A DNA stretch of 64,000 bases from Cytobacillus citreus (GTDB taxonomy: Bacteria > Bacillota > Bacilli > Bacillales > Cytobacillaceae): the NCBI RefSeq assembly GCF_018343665.1, contig NZ_JAGYPM010000001.1, positions 593,239 to 657,238 on the forward strand, read 5' to 3'. The notes beneath the pieces were generated by a model. It ran no database searches. It was not told the DNA's origin and worked only from the letters and a program-made list of their open reading frames with translations. This document shows positions 54,470-64,000 of the stretch, piece by piece. Within the stretch, counting starts at the first letter, position 1; the number at the start of each line of letters is the position of its first letter. A program made the translations under genes and the position numbers.

Positions 54470-55246
54470 ATGATAGATTTAAGCATCCAGTTTCCAGTTT
54501 TTTTACTTATTTTTGTGAGGGTAACATCTTTTTTCCTGATGATGCCCCTTTTTTCATATCGGTCTATCCCAACAGCTGCAAAAATTGGCTTAGGCTTTTT
54601 TATGGCTTTGATTATGATGTTTACAATTGATATTCCAGAGATTTCAATTGATAGTCATTATTTTTTATTAGTAATGAAAGAAGCACTGATAGGGCTGCTT
54701 ATTGGATTTATTGCCTATTTAATTTTATCAGCTATTCAGATAGCAGGTGGCTTTATTGACTTTCAAATGGGATTTGCTATTGCAAACGTAATTGATCCGC
54801 AAACGGGTGCGCAAAGTCCACTTATGGGTCAATATTTATATACAATTGCTCTATTCTTTTTACTAACTGTTAACGGTCATCATCTTATGTTAGACGGGAT
54901 ATTTTATAGCTATCAGTTTATCCCATTGGATAAACCTTGGATTCCTTTTGGTAATGAGGATATGGCCGATTATATTATTAAAGCATTTAATTCAATGTTT
55001 GTGATAGCGTTCCAAATGTCCATTCCAATTGTCGGCTGTTTATTTTTAGTCGATATTGCATTAGGAATTGTTGCACGGACGGTTCCCCAGCTTAATGTTT
55101 TTGTAGTAGGACTTCCAGTGAAAATTGGAGTAAGTTTCATCGTCCTAATAGCTGTTATGAGTATTATGCTAGTTGTTGTATCACAGTTATTTGAAACGAT
55201 GCTATATACGATGCGCGGCCTTATGGATATTATTGGGGGAACGTAG
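54470..55246 (+). CDS. fliR: flagellar export gate protein FliR
   Basis: The 258-residue protein with about six spans has the FliR motifs VFLLIFVRVTSFFLMMPLF, GGFIDFQMGFAIANVIDPQ, and LFLVDIALGIVARTVPQLNV followed by VVGLPVKIG. It completes the FliPQR gate. It starts 4 bases after fliQ and ends 3 bases before flhB. Confidence 0.98.
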   Translation: MIDLSIQFPVFLLIFVRVTSFFLMMPLFSYRSIPTAAKIGLGFFMALIMMFTIDIPEISIDSHYFLLVMKEALIGLLIGFIAYLILSAIQIAGGFIDFQMGFAIANVIDPQTGAQSPLMGQYLYTIALFFLLTVNGHHLMLDGIFYSYQFIPLDKPWIPFGNEDMADYIIKAFNSMFVIAFQMSIPIVGCLFLVDIALGIVARTVPQLNVFVVGLPVKIGVSFIVLIAVMSIMLVVVSQLFETMLYTMRGLMDIIGGT

Positions 55247-55249
55247 AGG

Positions 55250-56335
55250 ATGAAACGATTAATCACTTTAGATTTACAATATTTTGCTGGAGAAAAGACT
55301 GAAAAGGCAACTCCAAAGAAAAGGCAGGATGCGAGAAAAAAAGGTCAAGTAGCGAAAAGTCAAGATGTGAACACAGCTATTGTTCTTTTAGGAGTCTTTT
55401 TGTTCCTATTAATCGGTGGCTCATATTTAAAAGATATTGTTATATATATCATGAGTCATACTTTACAAGAGTATATGCTGATGGAATTGACTGAAGCAAA
55501 TATTCAAATGTTATTTTTGGCAATCTTAAAAGAGCTCGTTTTATTACTTGGACCAATCATGCTTGTAGCGATGGTCGGAGGAATTATTGCAAATTATATG
55601 CAGGTCGGCTTTTTATTTTCGACTGAAGCGATTCAACCAAAATTAGAAAAACTCGACCCTATAAAGGGATTTAAACGAATTTTTTCTGTTAGAGCTATTG
55701 TCGAGCTATTAAAATCAATTTTAAAAATCAGTTTTGTTGGACTTGTTACTTTTATGGTTCTATGGAACAGAATCGATGAAATCCTTATCCTATCACAAAA
55801 ATCAGTAGGTGCCGCAATGGTCACGATCGGAAGCTTAACTGTGCAAATGGGATTGTTTGCTTCTGGTGCTCTGCTGTTCTTATCATTATTGGATTATTTG
55901 TATCAAAAATATGATTTTGAAAAAAACATCCGAATGTCTAAACAGGATATTAAAGATGAGTATAAAAATATTGAAGGGGACCCCCTAATTAAATCAAAAA
56001 TTAAACAGAGACAACGGGAAATGGCGATGCGAAGGATGATGCAAGAAGTTCCTAATGCAGATGTAGTCATTACAAATCCCACTCACTATGCAGTAGCATT
56101 GAAATATGATGAGACGAAATTAGATGCACCTTATGTTGTTGCAAAAGGTGTTGACTTTGTCGCTCAAAAGATAAAAATGATTGCGAAAGAACAAGAAATA
56201 ATAACTGTTGAAAATAGGCCTCTTGCGAGAGCTTTATATAGCCAGTCAGAAATTGGCGACGCGATCCCAGAAGAGTTTTTTAAGGCGGTCGCAGAAATTC
56301 TTGCCTATGTATACCGGACAAAAAAGAAAATATAA
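55250..56335 (+). CDS. flhB: flagellar export switch protein FlhB
   Basis: FlhB controls the export specificity switch. The 361-residue protein begins LQYFAGEKTEKATPKKRQDA, has four spans between about residues 35 and 215, and carries the autocleavage site NPTH at 276-279 followed by the cytoplasmic C-terminal domain. The C-terminal fragment is closely resembled by YlqH at 26109-26396. A 271-bp repeat-filled gap separates it from flhA. Confidence 0.98.
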   Translation: MKRLITLDLQYFAGEKTEKATPKKRQDARKKGQVAKSQDVNTAIVLLGVFLFLLIGGSYLKDIVIYIMSHTLQEYMLMELTEANIQMLFLAILKELVLLLGPIMLVAMVGGIIANYMQVGFLFSTEAIQPKLEKLDPIKGFKRIFSVRAIVELLKSILKISFVGLVTFMVLWNRIDEILILSQKSVGAAMVTIGSLTVQMGLFASGALLFLSLLDYLYQKYDFEKNIRMSKQDIKDEYKNIEGDPLIKSKIKQRQREMAMRRMMQEVPNADVVITNPTHYAVALKYDETKLDAPYVVAKGVDFVAQKIKMIAKEQEIITVENRPLARALYSQSEIGDAIPEEFFKAVAEILAYVYRTKKKI

Positions 56336-56343
56336 TTTTTTGT

Positions 56344-56596
56344 TCGAGTAAGATAACTGTCTAGCTCCAAAGTACAGGACGTACTAGAGTCGGCAATTCT
56401 ACATGATGTAGTCGACAAGCACAAACCCCTTCAGGGTCACAAGTCCAACCTCCAGAAAGGTAAAGAACACCTTTTAGTGTGGCTCGCCTTGTGCAATCCC
56501 TGAGGGTGATCACAAAGGAAAGCTTCTGTGAAAAGTCATCGCAGGAACAATTTATCCTTTGATTGTTCCGAAGGCTCTTGCGCTTTCTAATTAGGA
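56344..56596 (+). repeat. mosaic intergenic repeat, copy E, between flhB and flhA
   Basis: The longest copy starts CGAGTAAGATAACTGTCTAG and has GGACGTACTAGAGTCGGC. A central AAAGGTAAAGAACACCTTTT core follows, then CACAAAGGAAAGCTTCTGTG. It ends TGATTGTTCCGAAGGCTC and TTGCGCTTTCT. It combines modules seen separately in copies B, C and D and fills almost the whole flhB-flhA gap. Confidence 0.85.
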
Positions 56597-56606
56597 GAGG
56601 AAGTTT

Positions 56607-58643
56607 ATGTCAGGAAAAGACTTATCTGTATTACTAGCTGTAATCTTAATTGTGGCTATGCTTATTATCCCTTTTCCACCATGGCTACTAAGTATACTCA
56701 TTCTAATTAATATTACATTGGCACTTATTGTACTATTGACGACAATGAATATGAGTGAGCCACTTCAATTTTCAATTTTTCCTTCATTATTGCTATTATT
56801 GACACTTTTCCGATTAGGTTTAAATGTTTCGACAACACGCTCGATTTTATCTACTGGTGATGCGGGTGGGGTTGTACATACATTTGGTACCTTCGTTGTC
56901 GGTGGAAATATTGTAGTTGGTCTTGTAGTGTTTTTAATTTTGATCATTATTCAATTTATCGTAATTACAAAAGGAGCAGAGCGTGTCTCTGAAGTAGCTG
57001 CAAGATTTACACTCGATGCAATGCCTGGGAAGCAAATGAGTATTGATGCAGATTTAAATGCTGGTATTATTTCAGAACAAGAAGCCCGTGAGCGCCGTGA
57101 AAAGGTAAGTAGAGAAGCAGATTTTTATGGTTCAATGGACGGTGCGAGTAAATTTGTTAAAGGAGATGCTATTGCGGGGATTATCATTGTTTTGATCAAC
57201 TTAATCTTTGGAATAGTTATAGGCGTCATGCAGCTTGACTTATCGGTAGCTGATTCTGCGGCAAAATTTTCTCTTTTAACTGTAGGGGATGGACTCGTAA
57301 GCCAAATTCCTGCTCTACTTATTTCAACTGCAACAGGTATTGTTGTAACACGTGCTGCTTCAGATGGAAATCTTGGAAAAGATATTACAACACAATTATT
57401 TGCGTTTCCGAAAATGCTCTATGTTACTGGAGGCACGATATTCTTATTAGGTTTATTTACACCAATTAGCAATTTACTTACGATTCCTATTGCATTACTT
57501 CTTGGTTTTGGAGGATATATGATTTCCAAAAACCAAGAAACAGGAAAAGAATTGTTGCCGGAAGCAGAGGAAGAGCTTGAAACAGGTGAAATGAAAAGTC
57601 CTGAAAGTGTCGTTAGTTTATTGAATGTGGATCCAATTGAATTTGAATTTGGATACGGACTCATTCCTTTAGCTGATGCTAACCAAGGCGGTGATCTGCT
57701 TGATCGTATTGTCATGATACGTAGACAGCTCGCAATTGAGCTCGGTTTAGTTATTCCAGTCGTTAGGATACGAGATAATATTCAATTGCAGCCAAATGAA
57801 TATCGTCTCAAGATTAAAGGTAATGAGATGGCTCGAGGAGAGCTGCTGCTAGATCATTATCTTGCGATGAGTCCTGGAATTGATGATGATTCAATCGAAG
57901 GAATTGATACAATTGAACCTTCCTTTGGTCTTCCAGCTAAATGGATAACGGAAGAAATGAAAGAGCAAGCAGAAATATTTGGATATACAGTCGTAGATCC
58001 ACCATCTGTTGTTTCAACACATATTACAGAGGTAATAAAAGGAAATGCTCATGAATTAATAGGACGTCAAGAAACGAAACAATTAATTGATCACCTAAAT
58101 GAAAGCTATCCAATTCTTGTTGAAGAGGTTACTCCAAATCCTCTTTCAGTTGGAGAAGTGCAAAAAGTATTGGCTAAGCTATTAAAGGAAAATGTCTCAA
58201 TTCGTAATTTGCCAATCATTTTTGAAACACTTGCTGATTTTGGTAAGGTCACAAGTGATACAGACTTATTAACGGAATATGTACGTCAAGCCTTAGCTCG
58301 TCAAATTACAAATCAATTTTCGCAAGCTAATGATTCATTAAAAGTCGTAACGCTTTCTGGAAAAGTAGAGAAACTAATTGCAGATGGAATACAACAAACG
58401 GAACACGGAAATTATTTATCCATTGATCCGAGCATGTCACAAGGTATTTTAGAATCAATAGCTTCACAAGTTGAGCAATTATCTTTAATTGAACAAACAC
58501 CAATTGTTTTATGCTCACCTGCGGTAAGAATGTATGTTAGGCAATTAACAGAAAGGTATTTTCCGCAAATACCAATTTTATCTTATAACGAACTTGAAGC
58601 AAATGTTGGAGTACAGAGCGTTGGGGTGGTGAATATTGATTGA
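56607..58643 (+). CDS. flhA: flagellar export apparatus protein FlhA
   Basis: FlhA forms the nonameric export ring. The 678-residue protein has about eight N-terminal spans (to about 310), the FHIPEP-family motifs SLLLLLTLFRLGLNVSTTRS, RFTLDAMPGKQMSIDADLNA and SREADFYGSMDGASKFVKGD, and a large cytoplasmic C-terminal domain that binds chaperones. Its stop overlaps flhF by 4 bases. Confidence 0.98.
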   Translation: MSGKDLSVLLAVILIVAMLIIPFPPWLLSILILINITLALIVLLTTMNMSEPLQFSIFPSLLLLLTLFRLGLNVSTTRSILSTGDAGGVVHTFGTFVVGGNIVVGLVVFLILIIIQFIVITKGAERVSEVAARFTLDAMPGKQMSIDADLNAGIISEQEARERREKVSREADFYGSMDGASKFVKGDAIAGIIIVLINLIFGIVIGVMQLDLSVADSAAKFSLLTVGDGLVSQIPALLISTATGIVVTRAASDGNLGKDITTQLFAFPKMLYVTGGTIFLLGLFTPISNLLTIPIALLLGFGGYMISKNQETGKELLPEAEEELETGEMKSPESVVSLLNVDPIEFEFGYGLIPLADANQGGDLLDRIVMIRRQLAIELGLVIPVVRIRDNIQLQPNEYRLKIKGNEMARGELLLDHYLAMSPGIDDDSIEGIDTIEPSFGLPAKWITEEMKEQAEIFGYTVVDPPSVVSTHITEVIKGNAHELIGRQETKQLIDHLNESYPILVEEVTPNPLSVGEVQKVLAKLLKENVSIRNLPIIFETLADFGKVTSDTDLLTEYVRQALARQITNQFSQANDSLKVVTLSGKVEKLIADGIQQTEHGNYLSIDPSMSQGILESIASQVEQLSLIEQTPIVLCSPAVRMYVRQLTERYFPQIPILSYNELEANVGVQSVGVVNID

Positions 58644-59785
58644 AGGTAAAAAAATATATTGCATCCTCTATGGCAGAAGCAATGAAGAATATTCGTGCTG
58701 AACTTGGAAGTGACGCTGTAATATTGAATTCAAGGGAAGTGCAAACTGGCGGTTTTCTAGGGCTTTTTAAAAAAAGTAATATCGAAGTGATTGCAGCTAT
58801 TGATGAACAGATGAAACAACAGAATGTACCTACAACAAAACAAAAGTTTAGTAGTATGTCAGTTTTAAATCCTGCGCTGGAAAAGTTCGGTAAACAAAAT
58901 GATTATAATTCTAATGAAGATTTAATAAATGAAATGACTGAACTTAAAAAGGTCATTTCACAATTATCTGTACCAACTGGAGCTTTTGGACCATCCTATC
59001 CTGATCCAATAAAATTATTGCACACTTTATTAATGAATCAAGAAATTGATTCTTCAAGCCAAGAATCGATCTTAAATTCTCTTACAGAAAAATGGTATGT
59101 TGAGGGAGCAAATGCTTCAATTGATGTCGTATATTCATGGCTGGAAAAAGAATTAGTTGATAGAATTTCTGACATTCCATTTGGAGGGATCTCCTTCAAG
59201 AAAAAGTATATAAATGTTGTAGGACCAACAGGTGTTGGGAAGACGACAACACTTGCAAAAATTGCTGCCGAGGGTGTTATTAATCATAAGAAAAAAGTTG
59301 CTTTTATTACGACAGATACATATAGAATTGCAGCTATTGATCAATTAAAAACATATGCAAAAATATTAAATATTCCAATGGAAGTTTGTTATACGATTGA
59401 AGATTTTAATAAAGCTGCAGAGTCTTTTAATGAATTCGACCTTGTACTTATTGATACAGCTGGAAGGAATTTTAGAAATAAGCAGTATGTTGAAGATTTA
59501 AAACAGGTAATCGATTTTGATAATGAATGTGAAACATTCCTTGTTCTCTCTCTTACGGCAAAACAGAGGGATATGGAAGACATTTTTGACCAGTTTTCAA
59601 TTATTGAAATTGATAAATTTATTTTTACTAAAGCTGATGAAACATCGAGTTACGGTGCTATGTATAATTTGATCAATAAATACAACAAGGGTGTTGCTTA
59701 CATAACAAATGGTCAAAATGTTCCGGACGATATGATCGCAGCGCAACCAAGTATCATAGCAAAAACAATTATTGGGGTCGAATAA
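58640..59785 (+). CDS. flhF: flagellar placement GTPase FlhF
   Basis: FlhF is the third SRP-type GTPase and governs flagellar position. The 381-residue protein has a basic N-terminal region, a helical N domain and a G domain with [19 protein letters not shown] near residue 192, TTDTYRIAAIDQLKTYA, LIDTAGRNFRN and KADETSSYG. The start is TTG, overlapping flhA (TTGA). Confidence 0.97.
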   Translation: MKVKKYIASSMAEAMKNIRAELGSDAVILNSREVQTGGFLGLFKKSNIEVIAAIDEQMKQQNVPTTKQKFSSMSVLNPALEKFGKQNDYNSNEDLINEMTELKKVISQLSVPTGAFGPSYPDPIKLLHTLLMNQEIDSSSQESILNSLTEKWYVEGANASIDVVYSWLEKELVDRISDIPFGGISFKKKYINVVGPTGVGKTTTLAKIAAEGVINHKKKVAFITTDTYRIAAIDQLKTYAKILNIPMEVCYTIEDFNKAAESFNEFDLVLIDTAGRNFRNKQYVEDLKQVIDFDNECETFLVLSLTAKQRDMEDIFDQFSIIEIDKFIFTKADETSSYGAMYNLINKYNKGVAYITNGQNVPDDMIAAQPSIIAKTIIGVE

Positions 59786-59786
59786 T

Positions 59787-60653
59787 ATGAAAGACCAAGC
59801 AGAAGATTTACGAATAAAACTGAAAAGGCTAGCAAGTAAGAAAAATCCGAAGACGTTGGCAGTTGTAAGTGGGAAGGGAGGAGTAGGAAAGTCTAATATT
59901 TCTTTAAATTTTTCTATTTCACTCTCCCAAAAAGGGTTTTCCGTATTGCTTTTTGACATGGATGTAGGAATGGGTAACCTCGATATATTAATGGGGAAAA
60001 CATCTGTATATTCGATTGTTGACTTTTTTAATGGCACTGTAACATTAAAAGATACGATTATGAATGGCCCTGCAGGCATTAAATATATTGCAGGCGGTTC
60101 CGGGCTTTCTCAATTAGTAAAGCTAGAAGAAGAAATAATTGAGAAATATACAATCGAGTTATCACAATTAATTCAGGATTACGATTATGTAATTTTTGAT
60201 ATGGGTGCAGGTGTTACAAATGAATCAATTAAATTTATTCTTTCAGTTCAAGAAATTATTGCGATTACAACCCCAGAACCTACAGCAATTACGGATGCAT
60301 ATTCGATCTTGAAACATATCCATTTGATGGATTCATCCATTCCATTTTATGTTGTCATCAATCGAGTGCAAAGTGAAAAGGAAGGAATTCAGACATTTAG
60401 TCGTATTTCTAAGGTATTAAATAGCTTTCTTGGTAGGGATTCTTATTTTCTTGGTGTTGTTCCTGATGATCGATCTATTCAACAAGCAGTTAGGCGGCAA
60501 ATTCCTTTTATTCTTAATAATAATAAATCTCCAGCATCAAAATCTTTATCAGAAATGACAGAACGCTATATGAAAAAGCATTTTAGTGGAACGACAGAAT
60601 CAAATGCCTTTCCGTTTATATCAAAATTAAAGAAGCTCCTCTTTGAAAGGTAG
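59787..60653 (+). CDS. flhG: flagellar number regulator FlhG (YlxH)
   Basis: This MinD/ParA-type ATPase works with FlhF and activates its GTPase through its N-terminus. The 288-residue protein has the deviant Walker A SGKGGVGKSN near residue 28, DMDVGMGNLDILMG, and VIFDMGAGVTNES. A C-terminal amphipathic helix (FPFISKLKKLLFER) likely binds membrane. The ATG at 59787 with SD GGGG at 9 bases is chosen over the TTG at 59772. Confidence 0.96.
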   Translation: MKDQAEDLRIKLKRLASKKNPKTLAVVSGKGGVGKSNISLNFSISLSQKGFSVLLFDMDVGMGNLDILMGKTSVYSIVDFFNGTVTLKDTIMNGPAGIKYIAGGSGLSQLVKLEEEIIEKYTIELSQLIQDYDYVIFDMGAGVTNESIKFILSVQEIIAITTPEPTAITDAYSILKHIHLMDSSIPFYVVINRVQSEKEGIQTFSRISKVLNSFLGRDSYFLGVVPDDRSIQQAVRRQIPFILNNNKSPASKSLSEMTERYMKKHFSGTTESNAFPFISKLKKLLFER

Positions 60654-60661
60654 GAATCTGC

Positions 60662-61753
60662 ATGGAGAAAATAAGAGTGCTTATAGTTGATGATTCAGCC
60701 TTTATGAGAAAGCTTATTTCAGAATTCCTTGCTGAAGATTCTAAAATTGAAGTAGTTGGAACTGCAAGAAATGGTAAAGAAGGACTGAAAAAAGTAAAAG
60801 AATTAAAACCAGATGTTGTAACGATGGATGTAGAAATGCCATTATTGAACGGATTAGATGCGGTAAAGCAGATTATGCTCGAACACCCTACTCCAGTCGT
60901 AATGCTGTCAAGTACAACAAAGGAAGGGGCAGAGAATACGTTAACCGCAATCCATAATGGTGCAATCGATTTTATTGCAAAACCGTCTGGAGCAATTTCT
61001 CTCGATCTTCATAAAATCAAGGAAGAACTAATACTTAAGGTTATTTCAGCAAGTAAAGTTAACCGTAAAAATTTGATAAATATGTCACCAAAGACTACTA
61101 CACAAGAAGATAGTTATAGTAAAATAGAACTAAGACAACCAAATAAAATAGTAAATAAGGCATTTAATAGAAGCAATTCATATACAAAAAAGATAGTTTG
61201 TATTGGAACTTCTACTGGAGGGCCTAGGGCGCTTCAAAATGTTCTTACGAATCTGCCTGCGGATATTGGTGCTGGAATTCTTATTGTTCAACATATGCCT
61301 GCTGGATTTACAAAATCTTTAGCAATTAGATTAAATTCAATTAGCAGTATTTCTGTGAAAGAAGCTGCTGATGGTGAAATTGTACAAAAGGGGACTGCTT
61401 ATATTGCTCCTGGAGGTCAACATTTAAAAGTTGTGGAATCTGGCTTGAACCTTTTAATAAAGCTAGATAAATCTGAGCCGCGTAACGGTCACAGACCATC
61501 AGTAGATGTATTGTTCGAATCTGTAAGTGAAATTAAAGAGTATTTGAAAGTAGCAGTGATTATGACTGGAATGGGATCAGATGGAACACAGGGGCTCATT
61601 GCTTTAAAAAATAATGGGACAGTAAAAGCAATTGCTGAATCAGAAGAAACATCGATCATTTTCGGGATGCCTAAAGCTGCTATCGCAACAAGATTAATTG
61701 ATGAAGTTCAAGATGTTGATAAAATCGCTGAATCTATTTTGAAATATGTATAA
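60662..61753 (+). CDS. cheB: chemoreceptor methylesterase CheB
   Basis: CheB demethylates or deamidates chemoreceptors. The 363-residue protein has a receiver domain with D56 in VVTMDVEMPLLNG, a linker (about 130-170), and an esterase domain with the catalytic Ser in CIGTSTGGPRAL, His in VQHMPAGFTKSL and Asp in TGMGSDGTQGL. Confidence 0.98.
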   Translation: MEKIRVLIVDDSAFMRKLISEFLAEDSKIEVVGTARNGKEGLKKVKELKPDVVTMDVEMPLLNGLDAVKQIMLEHPTPVVMLSSTTKEGAENTLTAIHNGAIDFIAKPSGAISLDLHKIKEELILKVISASKVNRKNLINMSPKTTTQEDSYSKIELRQPNKIVNKAFNRSNSYTKKIVCIGTSTGGPRALQNVLTNLPADIGAGILIVQHMPAGFTKSLAIRLNSISSISVKEAADGEIVQKGTAYIAPGGQHLKVVESGLNLLIKLDKSEPRNGHRPSVDVLFESVSEIKEYLKVAVIMTGMGSDGTQGLIALKNNGTVKAIAESEETSIIFGMPKAAIATRLIDEVQDVDKIAESILKYV

Positions 61754-61773
61754 TGCCGAGGGGTGCAGGGCTA

Positions 61774-63834
61774 ATGGATATGAACCAATATTTAGAAGTA
61801 TTTATTGAAGAAAGCAAAGAACATTTACAAGCATGTAATGAGCAGCTTTTAGAGTTGGAGAAGAATCCAGAGGATTTTACCATTGTAAATGAAATTTTTC
61901 GTTCAGCCCATACGTTAAAAGGAATGTCTGCAACAATGGGTTATGAAGACCTCGCTAAGCTTACACATCAAATGGAAAATGTTCTTGATGCAATTCGTAA
62001 TCACAAAATTAAATTTAATCCTGAAATTCTGGATGTTGTTTTCCTAGCTGTTGATGATTTAGAAGCAATGGTTCAGTCTATTGCAGAAGGTGGCGATGGG
62101 AAAAGAGATGTATCAGATGTCGTCGAAAAACTATTATTAATTGAAAAAGGGGAGAACCCTAGCCAAACATCAGCCAAATCAGAGGTAGCAGCTACCATCG
62201 CTGATCCAGTTCAGAAGAATATCAAAAGTGTTTATGACGAATTTGAACTAACAGTCCTCCAACAGTCAAAAGAACAAGGTTTCGAAACATACGAAATAAC
62301 CGTTTCATTAAGGGAAGATTGCTTATTAAAAGCAGCAAGAGTATTTATGGTTTTCGAAATTCTAGAAAAAGTTGGAGAAGTCATTAAATCTACCCCTTCC
62401 GTGGAGCAATTGGAGGAGGAACAATTTGATCGTGAATTTACAGTTACCGTTATCTCAAAGGAAATTAAGGATGATATTCAAAAGAAGGTAATGAAGGTTT
62501 CTGAGGTTGATAGCGTAGAGGTAAATCTGCTAACGATGGAAGATCTTCGGCAATCTGAAAATGAACCTATCGAAGATAAGCTACCTAATAATGTACATAT
62601 TCCTGAAAAGGAAATTCAAGAAAATAGTGAGTCTAAGAAGCTGGAGGAGAAAAAGGCTGCAACCTCCTCATCTTCTTCGAAACAAAGCAGCAAGACTATT
62701 AGGGTAAATATTGATAGACTTGATATTTTAATGAATTTATTCGAAGAATTAGTTATAGACCGAGGCCGTCTTGAACAAATTTCCCGTGATTTAAATAATC
62801 AAGAGCTTCATGAAACTGTGGAACGCATGACAAGAGTATCTGGTGATTTACAAAATATTATTTTAAATATGAGAATGGTACCTGTTGAAACAGTATTTAA
62901 TCGATTCCCACGCATGGTACGCCAGTTAGCGCGTGATTTAAATAAGCAGATAAACCTTGAAATAATAGGAGCGGAAACAGAACTTGACAGGACGGTAATA
63001 GATGAAATCGGAGATCCATTAGTACATTTAATCAGAAATGCATTGGATCATGGAATTGAAACTCCTGAAATTAGAAAAGCAAACGGAAAAAGCGAAGAAG
63101 GTACTGTTATATTAAAGGCTTATCATAGCGGAAACCATGTATTTATTGAAATAGAAGATGATGGTGCTGGAATAAGTAGAGAAAAAGTGTTAGCAAAAGC
63201 AATTAAAAATGGAATTGTTACGGAGCAGTCTGCTGCATCTATGAGTGATAAGCAAGTGTTTGAATTAATTCTTGCTTCTGGTTTCTCCACTGCGGAGAAG
63301 ATTTCGGATGTATCTGGACGTGGTGTTGGGCTTGATGTTGTTAAGAGTACAATTGAATCATTGGGTGGATCCATAACTATTGATTCTACTCATGGAAATG
63401 GCTCGATTTTTTCTATTCAATTACCGCTGACATTATCGATTATTTCCGTAATGCTTACAGAAATACAAAAAGAAAAATACGCTATTCCACTTTCTTCGAT
63501 TATCGAGACAGCAATTGTTAAAAAATCAGATATTTTAAATGCCCATAATCAAAGAGTCATTGATTTTAGAGGGAAAGTTGTTCCATTATTATTCCTAAAA
63601 GAAATTTTCGATGTTCCAGTTTTTGAAGAAGAGGATGAATTCTATTCTGTTGTGATCGTTAGAAAAGGTGACAAAATGGCAGGGCTTGTGGTTGACTCTT
63701 TTATCGGACAACAGGAAGTTGTTTTAAAATCATTAGGAAATTATTTAACGAATGTATTTGCTATTTCAGGTGCAACTATACTTGGTGATGGCCAAGTAGC
63801 ATTAATCGTTGATTGTAATGCCTTAATTAAATAA
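61774..63834 (+). CDS. cheA: chemotaxis histidine kinase CheA
   Basis: CheA phosphorylates CheY and CheB. The 686-residue protein has Hpt His46 in FRSAHTLKGMSATMG, a P2-like response-regulator-binding region (about 150-260), and a Ser/Lys-rich linker (about 280-305). A dimerisation domain follows (INRLD-like VNIDRLDILMNLFEELVIDRGR), then the kinase core with HLIRNALDHGIETP and ISDVSGRGVGLDVVKSTIES, and a CheW-like P5. The ATG at 61774 (MDMNQYLEVF) matches the family; a longer frame from 61753 only reads through the SD region. Confidence 0.98.
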   Translation: MDMNQYLEVFIEESKEHLQACNEQLLELEKNPEDFTIVNEIFRSAHTLKGMSATMGYEDLAKLTHQMENVLDAIRNHKIKFNPEILDVVFLAVDDLEAMVQSIAEGGDGKRDVSDVVEKLLLIEKGENPSQTSAKSEVAATIADPVQKNIKSVYDEFELTVLQQSKEQGFETYEITVSLREDCLLKAARVFMVFEILEKVGEVIKSTPSVEQLEEEQFDREFTVTVISKEIKDDIQKKVMKVSEVDSVEVNLLTMEDLRQSENEPIEDKLPNNVHIPEKEIQENSESKKLEEKKAATSSSSSKQSSKTIRVNIDRLDILMNLFEELVIDRGRLEQISRDLNNQELHETVERMTRVSGDLQNIILNMRMVPVETVFNRFPRMVRQLARDLNKQINLEIIGAETELDRTVIDEIGDPLVHLIRNALDHGIETPEIRKANGKSEEGTVILKAYHSGNHVFIEIEDDGAGISREKVLAKAIKNGIVTEQSAASMSDKQVFELILASGFSTAEKISDVSGRGVGLDVVKSTIESLGGSITIDSTHGNGSIFSIQLPLTLSIISVMLTEIQKEKYAIPLSSIIETAIVKKSDILNAHNQRVIDFRGKVVPLLFLKEIFDVPVFEEEDEFYSVVIVRKGDKMAGLVVDSFIGQQEVVLKSLGNYLTNVFAISGATILGDGQVALIVDCNALIK

Positions 63835-63882
63835 ACAAACCTTAATCATTGTAATGATAATGTATGTAGGAGTGAATCAGAA

Positions 63883-64000
63883 ATGACTGAAGCCATTGCC
63901 TCTGAAATTAAATTAATAGTTTTTCAGCTTAATACGAAAGAATATGCTATTCCTGTAAACCAAGTTCGATCTATTGAAAAGGTCGAACATATTACGAGGG
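63883..64000 (+). CDS. cheW: chemotaxis coupling protein CheW (3' end outside window)
   Basis: The first 39 codons are present. They include IKLIVFQLNTKEYAIPVNQV followed by RSIEKVEHITR, the CheW N-terminal strand pattern. SD TAGGAGTGA precedes the ATG, 48 bases after cheA. CheW links CheA to receptors. Confidence 0.92.
   Translation, partial: MTEAIASEIKLIVFQLNTKEYAIPVNQVRSIEKVEHITR

Overview
This window is a low-GC chromosomal segment of a motile Bacillaceae member (Bacillus sensu lato). Protein similarity and gene order, as I recall them, match the Bacillus subtilis smc-to-cheW region almost gene for gene. Nearly every gene is on the + strand. I see no rRNA, tRNA, CRISPR array, prophage or transposase gene. 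Several starts below were moved inward to the codon that fits the Shine-Dalgarno (SD) sequence and the family N-terminus.

Layout: (1) 1-4510 holds the 3' part of smc and ftsY, closed by a terminator. (2) 4705-16861 holds eight tightly coupled genes that, from memory, are not between ftsY and ylxM in B. subtilis: a secreted or membrane-anchored protein, an ABC ATPase and permease, a membrane/coiled-coil/low-complexity protein, a MoxR AAA+ ATPase, a DUF58 protein, a BatA-like VWA protein and a large VWA protein. This looks like an envelope-associated MoxR-VWA system fused to an ABC exporter, and it is the most interesting part of the window. (3) 17009-24435 is the housekeeping block ylxM-ffh-rpsP-khpA-ylqD-rimM-trmD-rplS-lepB-rbgA-rnhB. 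(4) 24448-26396 is ylqG-ylqH, a FliK-like and FlhB-C-terminus-like pair. (5) 26647-38094 is sucCD, dprA, topA, trmFO, xerC(codV), hslV-hslU and codY. (6) 38496-64000 is the fla/che operon from flgB to the first part of cheW.

How the genes work together: ftsY, ffh and ylxM serve co-translational membrane targeting, and lepB processes exported proteins. rimM, trmD, rplS, rpsP and rbgA serve ribosome and tRNA maturation. CodY sits directly upstream of the fla/che promoter, which CodY represses in B. subtilis. The flagellar genes supply the rod, MS ring, switch, export apparatus, hook and basal-body placement factors, and the cheY/B/A/W genes supply chemotaxis signalling.

Intergenic structure is richer than usual. 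At least five copies of a mosaic repeat family lie after rplS, before topA, before hslV, between fliE and fliF, and between flhB and flhA. Other structures are a palindromic element before topA with a decayed relative before sucC, a 13-bp inverted-repeat element before rnhB, an L19-leader-like RNA before rplS, and a hairpin between an isolated SD and the likely swrD start.
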